In this document: piece by piece, positions 1 to 4,609 of the stretch
Numbering within the stretch: the stretch's first letter is position 1
How the letters are laid out: each line of letters opens with the position of its first letter
Source: DASPWV01 sp046727855
Lineage (GTDB): Bacteria; Acidobacteriota; Vicinamibacteria; Vicinamibacterales; UBA2999
Assembly (NCBI GenBank): GCA_046727855.1
Contig: JBKPDL010000024.1
Coordinates: 1-9,372, forward strand
Reading direction: 5' to 3'
Length of the DNA: 9,372 bases
Program-made: the position numbers and the translations under genes
Notes under the pieces: generated by a model
The model's input: the letters and a program-made list of their open reading frames with translations, nothing else
Database searches by the model: none
Told to the model about the DNA's origin: nothing

Positions 1-3
1 TAG

Positions 4-20
4 TTCGACTTTGTCAGATC
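4..20 (+). repeat. Left terminal inverted repeat of the IS701-like element
   Basis: Reads ttcgactttgtcagatc. It pairs with 1409-1425 with one mismatch (C at position 9 against T in the other copy). The transposase stop codon (14-16, minus strand) lies inside this repeat, so this is the transposase-distal end. Bases 1-3 (tag) are the remainder of the CTAG target duplication. Confidence 0.85.
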
Positions 21-1300
21 CGTAGTTGAAGTTTACGTTTCGCTTGTTCCATCCAATGCATGTACCGCGGTTTGGCGGCAAACAAGAGCGCCGTGAAGAT
101 CTCCTGAACGATCGCTCGCACGGCGGGAAACGTCAGCCCCGCGGCGCCGTGGCGCATCCGCTCGCGTTGAATATAGGCGTGCGCGACTGCCGTCAACACC
201 ACATGGTGCTGCCACCCCGGATAACTGCGGCCTTCGAAGTGGTCGAGGCCCAATTCGCCCTTGAGCTCCTGGTACTGTTGCTCGATCGCCCAGCGCTGAT
301 GCGCCAAGGCCACCAATGCCCGCAGCGACGCCGTCGCGGGAAGATGGACGAAGTAGTACTTCAGCCGCGGTTTCGTGCCCGCTTCCGCTTCGCACAGCAA
401 CCACACCTCCGGAGCGAGGCGGGCCTGGCGCCACTCGTGGGCCGGGGTCACGCGGACGGCGGCGAACCGCGCGGTTCGCTTCGGCTGTGTGCCATTCCGC
501 CACGTGATGCGTCGCCAGCGCAGCGGCAGGATCTGTGCAGCCAAGTCGCGTACCGCGATCGCGGTGACGGGTGTCACCATCTTCAAGCGTGTGCGGGGAC
601 GGCCGCGGCGATTGGCCGCGGGGGCCGTGACCTGCGATCGGGTAGTGAAGACCGTCAGATGCGACGAGATGCCCAGCGCATAGGGCAATCGGAGCCGATG
701 CAGCGCCGCGCGAAACGTCGTGACATCGCCGAATTCGGCATCGGCGATGACGGCCGTGAGCGTCAAGCCCGCGGCCCGCAGCTGCCGCACCAACCGCAAG
801 GCCTGCCGCCACTTCGGTTCGAAGCCGACGCCCGCCGGAATCCGCGCCTGGGTGCGCCGCTCTGGCGTCAGCCATTCCTCGGGCAGATACAGCGCGGCAC
901 CGAGAAACCACGCCCGTATCCCCGTCCACAGGGCCGCCGTGACCGCGACTTGGCAATTGGCGATCTTGCCGAGCGCTCCGCAGTACTGCCGCGCGACGCC
1001 GACCGAATGCGGTCCCTGTTTCGGAAAGCTGGTGCTGTCGAGAATCAGCGCGCCACGCTGCTCCGGCACCACCGCGCGCAGTCGTCGCCAGACGCGATCG
1101 GCATCCCAGGGCGCATGCGTGATGAAATGCTGAAACGCTTGGTACGCGACCGGTTCGGTCACCCTCGCGAGCATGGCCTGCATCGACTTCCGCTCGCTGT
1201 CGCTGAACACGCCTTGCACGTACGTGCGCAGCGACATCAACTGTGCACGGTGGCCAAAGCAGCTCTTGAACTGCTCCAACCATCGGATCAGTCGCTGCAC
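14..1300 (-). CDS. IS701-family-like DDE transposase
   Basis: A 428-residue transposase with a GTG start at 1300; its stop codon lies in the left terminal repeat. It catalyses cut-and-paste movement of the element. The RNase-H-fold DDE catalytic residues can be placed. The first Asp is in ILDST (D88), followed by the family-typical SFPKQG and GVARQYCGALGK segment. The second Asp is in VIADAEFGD (D187). The Glu is in QQYQELKGELGLDHFEGR (E345), next to the RWAIEQQYQ motif of the IS4/IS701 superfamily. The C-terminus is basic (QAKRKLQLRI). Length matches the family's usual 400-450 residues and no frameshift is visible, so it could be functional. Long ORFs on the opposite strand over the same DNA are shadows. 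The exact start could be another nearby GTG or ATG. Confidence 0.88.
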   Translation of the reverse strand: MQRLIRWLEQFKSCFGHRAQLMSLRTYVQGVFSDSERKSMQAMLARVTEPVAYQAFQHFITHAPWDADRVWRRLRAVVPEQRGALILDSTSFPKQGPHSVGVARQYCGALGKIANCQVAVTAALWTGIRAWFLGAALYLPEEWLTPERRTQARIPAGVGFEPKWRQALRLVRQLRAAGLTLTAVIADAEFGDVTTFRAALHRLRLPYALGISSHLTVFTTRSQVTAPAANRRGRPRTRLKMVTPVTAIAVRDLAAQILPLRWRRITWRNGTQPKRTARFAAVRVTPAHEWRQARLAPEVWLLCEAEAGTKPRLKYYFVHLPATASLRALVALAHQRWAIEQQYQELKGELGLDHFEGRSYPGWQHHVVLTAVAHAYIQRERMRHGAAGLTFPAVRAIVQEIFTALLFAAKPRYMHWMEQAKRKLQLRI

Positions 1301-1408
1301 GCGCGCCGTCGCAGTGTGATCGACCAGCGCGCAGCAGGTTATCGAAATCGAGCAAAAAGTACAATGTCCTCAAAAGCGATCAGTCGTGCGTTTCCGAATG
1401 AAACCCTC

Positions 1409-1425
1409 GATCTGACAAAATCGAA
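1409..1425 (-). repeat. Right terminal inverted repeat of the IS701-like element
   Basis: Reads gatctgacaaaatcgaa on the plus strand, the reverse complement of 4-20 with one difference. It lies upstream of the transposase start and is followed directly by CTAG (1426-1429). Confidence 0.85.
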
Positions 1426-1429
1426 CTAG
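1426..1429. other. Target-site duplication CTAG (right copy)
   Basis: CTAG directly follows the right inverted repeat. The left copy is cut by the window edge, leaving TAG at 1-3. A 4-bp duplication of this kind is characteristic of IS701-group transposition. Confidence 0.7.
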
Positions 1430-1446
1430 GAGGTTGCTGAAAAACG
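1430..1446 (+). repeat. IS5/IS1182-like terminal sequence (orphan IS end)
   Basis: The sequence gaggttgctgaaaaacg directly after the CTAG resembles the ends of IS5/IS1182-type elements, which often read ...TTTTTCAGCAACC... outward. This comparison is from memory. No matching opposite end occurs in the window. If correct, it is the left tip of the element whose broken transposase lies at 2047-2710, and the IS701-like element landed exactly at that tip. Confidence 0.4.
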
Positions 1447-1518
1447 CATAAAGCGCAGCCGTTGAAGCGCGGACTCGCCGCGCGTCGAAAGTATGATGTC
1501 GGCGTGAGGAGCCGCCGC

Positions 1519-1917
1519 ATGAAGAAGACAGCGAGCGCCAGGTTCAGCATCAAGAGCTGGGACGAGAAACCCTACAGCGAAGGCAAGGACCTGCCGAAGA
1601 TGACGCGCGCGAGCGTCGACAAGACGTTCACCGGCGATATCGACGGCGAAGGTCACGTCGAATACGTGATGATGTACCGCAGCGACGGGACGGCGGCCTT
1701 CGTCGGACTTGAGCGGATCACCGGGCGGATCGCTGGCAGGAACGGCAGCTTCGTGCTCCAGCGCACGGGCGTCTTCGAAGACGGCCAGGCGAAAGAATCA
1801 TACTCCGTCGTTACCGGCTCGGGGACGGGTGAACTCCGCAGTCTCCGCGGCGAGGGCACCTCCTCGGTCGGCCATGCCGCCGACTATCCCTTCGCGTTGA
1901 ACTACGAACTGGACTAG
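1519..1917 (+). CDS. DUF3224 domain-containing protein
   Basis: A 132-residue cytoplasmic protein with no signal peptide or membrane segment. The ATG at 1519 is preceded by a good ribosome binding site (gaggag, 1506-1511, 7-nt spacing), which favours it over the in-frame start at 1462. The sequence has the DUF3224 pattern: an N-terminal F-x-I-x-S-W-D-E-K-P-Y strand, then FTGDIDGEGHVEYVM, FVGLERITGRIAGRNGSFVLQ, and a C-terminal GSGTGELRSLRGEG followed by FALNYELD. Known family members are small single-domain proteins of 120-140 residues with a predicted beta-barrel fold and no established reaction. The gene is intact, unusual for this stretch. Its leader appears to be IS-derived and the next gene fragment starts 9 bp after its stop, so it may have been moved here. 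Function is unknown. Confidence 0.85.
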   Translation: MKKTASARFSIKSWDEKPYSEGKDLPKMTRASVDKTFTGDIDGEGHVEYVMMYRSDGTAAFVGLERITGRIAGRNGSFVLQRTGVFEDGQAKESYSVVTGSGTGELRSLRGEGTSSVGHAADYPFALNYELD

Positions 1918-1926
1918 ACATCAAGG

Positions 1927-2046
1927 GTGACGCTTCGGTGTCGTTGCAGCGGCAACGATCCTGACGCTCGCGCTGGCCGCACAGACCGACCTTCCTGTAC
2001 AAAACGGGATCGACAGAGCGTGCGCGGCGTACTACCATGCGTCCGC
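1927..2046 (+). pseudogene. Orphan signal-peptide stub of an unknown secreted protein
   Basis: A GTG at 1927 begins M-T-L-R. After one out-of-register base (about 1939), the next frame reads VVAAATILTLALAAQ, a typical Sec signal-peptide core ending at an A-x-A-like site, followed by TDLPVQNGIDRACAAYYHAS. Coding then gives way at about 2042-2047 to the start of an IS transposase. The stub is therefore probably the 5' end of an exported-protein gene cut off by the insertion. It could belong to the same gene as the haloperoxidase tail beyond the IS remnant, but nothing in the sequence proves that. Confidence 0.4.
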
Positions 2047-2710
2047 ATGCGAGGAGACCACCACGAGCCCGACTCGCTGTCTCAGTTATGTGTCGCCGGA
2101 GCGGCGCATTCCGAAAGATCATCCGCTCCGGGCATTCGCGCCCTCGTCCATGAGGTGCCGGCCGACATGTCGCGAGAGTTCGACCGGCTGTATGCCACGA
2201 CGGGACGACCGTCGATTCCGCCGGAGCGGGTGCTGCGCGCAATTGCTGCAGGTCTTCTACTCGGTCCGCAGGGAACTGTTGCTGATGGAGCAGCTGGATT
2301 ACAACCTGCTGTTCGCTGGTTCGTGGGTCTGACGATCGATGATCCGGTCTGGGACGCGACGACGTTCACGAAGAATCGCGACCGGTTGCTCAATCAAGAG
2401 ATCGCCCGGAGCTTCTTCCGCCGCGTCGTGGAGCGCGCCCAAGAACTGATGTCCGATGAGCAGTTCACCGTCGATAGGACGCTGATTGAGGCGTGGGCGA
2501 GCCAGAAGAGTTTTCAGCGCAAGGACGGAAAGACGGACGGGGACGGCAAGAACTTCCGCGGCGAGACACGCACCACAGGACACGCATGCGTCGACCACCG
2601 ATCCGGACGCCAAACTGTATCGGAAATCTAACGGGGCCGAGTCGTGGCTGGCGTATTTGGGCCATCTGCTGATCGAGAATCGCCACGGCCTCATCGTAGA
2701 CGCCATGGCG
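2047..2710 (+). pseudogene. Degenerate IS5/IS1182-type transposase, 5' part only
   Basis: The ATG at 2047 opens MRGDHHEPDSL, then the frame shifts repeatedly. VSPERRIPKDHPLR lies in frame 2 from about 2090. IRALVHEV...PSIPPERVLRA returns to frame 1 at about 2134. LLQVFYSVRRELLLMEQL is in frame 2 from about 2243. RWFVGLTIDDPVWDATTF is in frame 1 from about 2314, and HASTTDPDAKLYRKSNGAES is in frame 2 from about 2580. These are hallmarks of the DUF772/InsH N-terminal domain and of the start of the DDE domain (FTVDRTLIEAWAS, where relatives usually have VDGT). Homology stops at LIVDAMA near 2710, so the rest of the catalytic domain and the right IS end are missing. At least five indels make a functional product impossible without sequencing error. 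Confidence 0.85.
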
Positions 2711-3195
2711 GACTGGATCTCGCCTCGTCAGCGCACTTCAAGGCAGCGGCGTTTGCGGCGTTCGCGGATGGCTTGATCGCGTGTTGGGACGCAAAGTTCT
2801 ACTTCAACTTCTGGCGTCCGGTTACGGCCATTCAAAACGGCGCGACTGATGGCAACGAGTCGACCGCGCCCGATCCGGCGTGGATGCCACTCGCCAGCGG
2901 CCCGTTTGCCGACGCGACCAACTTTCCGGAATACCCATCCGGCCATGCCTGCGCGACCGCTGCCGTCGCTTACACGATCGAGGACTACTTCGAGCATGAA
3001 GTTCCGATCCCAGCCCGGAACATCGTGAGCGGCGAGGTGCGCGTCTACCGCAAGGCGAGCGAGGCAACGAACGAGATCGTCGACGCTCGTATGCTGCTCG
3101 GCCTGCACTTCCGCTCCGCCGACGAAGACGGAGCGGTGATCGGACGGAACGTCGCCCGACAGATCCGGAGCCGCTGGCTCAAGCCCGTTTCGTGA
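2711..3195 (+). pseudogene. C-terminal part of a vanadium-dependent haloperoxidase (PAP2 superfamily)
   Basis: Recognisable homology runs from about 2736 (HFKAAAFAAFADGLIACWDAKF) to the stop at 3193-3195, about 155 residues of a protein that is usually over 400. The whole vanadate-binding signature survives: K-x6-R-P in KFYFNFWRP (Lys at 2794, Arg at 2815), PSGH in FPEYPSGHA (His at 2944), and R-x5-H in ARMLLGLH (Arg at 3088, His at 3106). Intact family members use vanadate to oxidise halide with peroxide, or act as related acid phosphatases, usually exported. The N-terminal helices and any signal peptide are gone, and the open frame now begins inside the upstream transposase remnant (possible GTG at 2644). 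It is most likely a remnant, although the active-site half shows no frameshift and may have been truncated recently. Confidence 0.8.
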
Positions 3196-3305
3196 TCTCG
3201 GGTCGATGACCCGCCGCTCCCTGTTGTGACATGCACGCGCTTTTCGTGGGCGGGGCGCGCTGGCGAAGGCGGAAGTTTCGCCACAGAGTGCTAGGCGATT
3301 CGTCT

Positions 3306-3369
3306 CGATAAACGCCGAAGGGTTTTCCGACCTACCGGCCTGTTTCGGAAAATCCTTCGCGACTTATCG
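3306..3369. repeat. Palindromic repeat, copy 1 (acgccgaaggg family)
   Basis: An imperfect palindrome lying 110 bp after the haloperoxidase stop. The outer arms cgataa/ttatcg pair perfectly. A 5x5-nt segment, acgcc opposite gcgac, is mostly unpaired. The inner arms gaagggttttccga and tcggaaaatccttc form 14 pairs, one of them G-T/G-U. The loop is cctaccggcctgtt. The same layout recurs at 7225-7278 with different arm bases that still pair. There is no T-run directly after the stem, so it is not an obvious intrinsic terminator. Confidence 0.7.
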
Positions 3370-3877
3370 TTTTCTATCTGGTACGGCAGCAAGATCTGGA
3401 TTCGAAAAGACGACGGGAAAACATGGGCGAGCGCGCGAACCGACACGTGTTCTATGTTGGCGTCATCACGTCAGTGCCGCACGGCACTCCCTCCGTTCGC
3501 CGCAACGGCCAACGGAGCGCGCATCCGCTCGGCGCCCTCAGGGCACGGCATCGAGCGCATCCCTCACTACGTCGCAGTCGTAGCACCACCGTCAACTTCA
3601 GGATCTCGCTGCTGGCCCACTGCGATACCGCAAGCGTCCGGCGGTTTTGAACGCGAACTCGGCCTCGAATTCCTGCAGTATCGCTCGGACCCGGTCAGCG
3701 AATGACGTGTTCCGCAGAGGCCGGGCGGCCTTGCACAATCGACGGAACCTCCTCCGTTCGGCGGTGTCTAAGAGTGCCGGTGTTGTCGTGCCTTCGCCGA
3801 GCATTGAGGGCGACGAGCCCAGCGCGACGATAGCCCGTTCGGGCGGCGCTGCCAAACGTCAACTAAGAGGCGAACCT
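3370..3877. other. Region with no confident gene
   Basis: Both strands hold only short, unconvincing open frames. On the plus strand a frame open through 3391-3435 reads KIWIRKDDGKTWAS, which contains D-x-G-x-T-W as in Asp-box/BNR repeats, but nothing else supports a sialidase-like gene. On the minus strand 3855-3598 encodes 85 residues with a plausible helical stretch (SFADRVRAILQEFEAEF) and fairly GC-rich third positions; I do not recognise it. The end of the region supplies the ribosome binding site (taagagg, about 3864-3870) of the next gene. Confidence 0.4.
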
Positions 3878-4214
3878 ATGAAGAAAATCTTCGCGGTCCT
3901 CACCGTGGCTCTGCTGCAAGGCTTGGCCATACTCGCCCTCTCTGTCAGTCAGGACGTTCGCGCTCAGACGGATACCTCGCCGCACACAGAGCACTTTGTG
4001 CAGATCAACGAGCGAAGAGTTGCGGCAGCGCGCCAACGAGTACTGGCGCACAAGATGGTTGCCGACAGCGAGGCAGATGATCGAGAAGTTCAAGCGCGAA
4101 TTACCGACAGCTCGAGTGGTCGTTCTCGAGAATGCGAGTCACTACTTCTTTCGAGATCGAGAAGCGGATGTCGTGCGGGAAATGAACGACTTCTACGCTT
4201 CCTTTCGCCGGTGA
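3878..4214 (+). pseudogene. Secreted alpha/beta-hydrolase gene with its middle deleted
   Basis: The ATG at 3878 follows taagagg with 7-nt spacing. The first 30 residues are a clear Sec signal peptide (MKKIF, hydrophobic VLTVALLQGLAILALSV, cleavage near VRA-Q). Next comes TDTSPHTEHFVQIN, typical of the mature start of exported alpha/beta hydrolases. Around 4008-4025 the sequence jumps to another frame, which then reads as a hydrolase C-terminus: RANEYWRTRWLPTARQMIEKF, ARVVVLENASHYFF (the His is the probable catalytic one) and READVVREMNDFYASFRR, with a stop at 4212-4214. About 110 codons remain of a family that usually has around 300, so the nucleophile and acid segments are lost. An out-of-frame internal deletion best explains this. 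No product with hydrolase activity is expected, but the signal peptide and upstream signals are intact. Confidence 0.7.
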
Positions 4215-4327
4215 CGCAGCGGAGAGGTTCTCTGCTCATGCAACACATCGAAGCGCGTCCAGCCGCCTGAGCCATTCACTAAGGTGGTTCCAACCGGCGA
4301 ACGTTAGGTTCACCAATGGTCCTCCCT
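4215..4327. other. Spacer after the hydrolase remnant
   Basis: No coding sequence is evident. It contains cgttagg (about 4301-4308), which can pair with cctaacg at 4325-4331, overlapping the left arm of the long inverted repeat. Confidence 0.3.
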
Positions 4328-4423
4328 AACGATATGACTCTATCGGGAGTGACCCGGCGCGCGAGCGCACGCGTCGAGTCCGAGTTTCGATCGCCGGGTC
4401 ACTTTCGATAGAGTCATATCGTT
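4328..4423. repeat. Long inverted repeat, 32-bp arms
   Basis: The left arm 4328-4359 (aacgatatgactctatcggg...cccggcg) and right arm 4392-4423 (cgccgggtcac...catatcgtt) are reverse complements over 32 bp with two mismatches. Both mismatches are at adjacent positions and would be G-U in RNA. The arms are separated by 32 bp of GC-rich sequence (4360-4391). No protein is encoded. It could be a miniature inverted-repeat element, a pair of IS ends that lost their interior, or a strong RNA hairpin between the hydrolase remnant and the permease. No T-tract follows it. Confidence 0.8.
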
Positions 4424-4553
4424 TAGCGCGAGTTATCGAGACGCGAGTAAGGGCGGCGCGTATTCGGTTCCGATAGACTAGCGTCCTCAAGCGGCAACAA
4501 TCCAGCCGTGACGCCGTGACGCGAGTTGATGCGGACGTTGAACGCATTGAAGC

Positions 4554-4568
4554 CGAACTAACAGTTCG
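4554..4568. promoter_or_regulatory. Short perfect dyad upstream of the permease gene
   Basis: cgaact-aac-agttcg is a perfect 6-bp dyad with a 3-bp spacer, ending 41 bp before the permease ATG. Its size and place suit an operator, but no regulator is encoded nearby and chance cannot be excluded. Confidence 0.25.
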
Positions 4569-4609
4569 ATAACCCTGCGAATCGGCAGCAGGCGGCTCAG
4601 GGCATCACC

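Larger units (their letters stand above)
4..1425 (-). mobile_element. Complete IS701-family-like insertion sequence
   Basis: The element is about 1.42 kb and holds one transposase gene on the minus strand. It is bounded by 17-bp inverted repeats (4-20 and 1409-1425) that differ at one position. It is flanked by CTAG at 1426-1429 and by TAG at 1-3; the missing C would be the base just before the window. A 4-bp CTAG/YTAR-type duplication, this length and a single DDE transposase are what is known for the IS701 family. The transposase frame is uninterrupted and both ends are present, so the element looks recent and possibly still active. The family call rests on protein motifs and the target site, not on a database match. 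Confidence 0.85.

Noticed and set aside
26..1429. Long plus-strand open frames opposite the IS701-like transposase
   Set aside because: They mirror the GC-rich minus-strand transposase gene, show no family motifs, and run across the IS end; shadow ORFs.
3306..3369. Intrinsic terminator for the haloperoxidase gene
   Set aside because: The stem is long with an internal loop, and no T-run follows the 3' arm; the conserved flanks and loop point to a repeat family instead, though a termination side-effect is possible.
4301..4331. GTTAGGT/CCTAAC boxes resembling integron attC core sites
   Set aside because: The order is GTTAGG...CCTAAC, the reverse of an attC site, and the second box lacks the purine of RYYYAAC. 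The palindromes at 3306 and 7225 also lack GTTRRRY. This is not a standard integron array.
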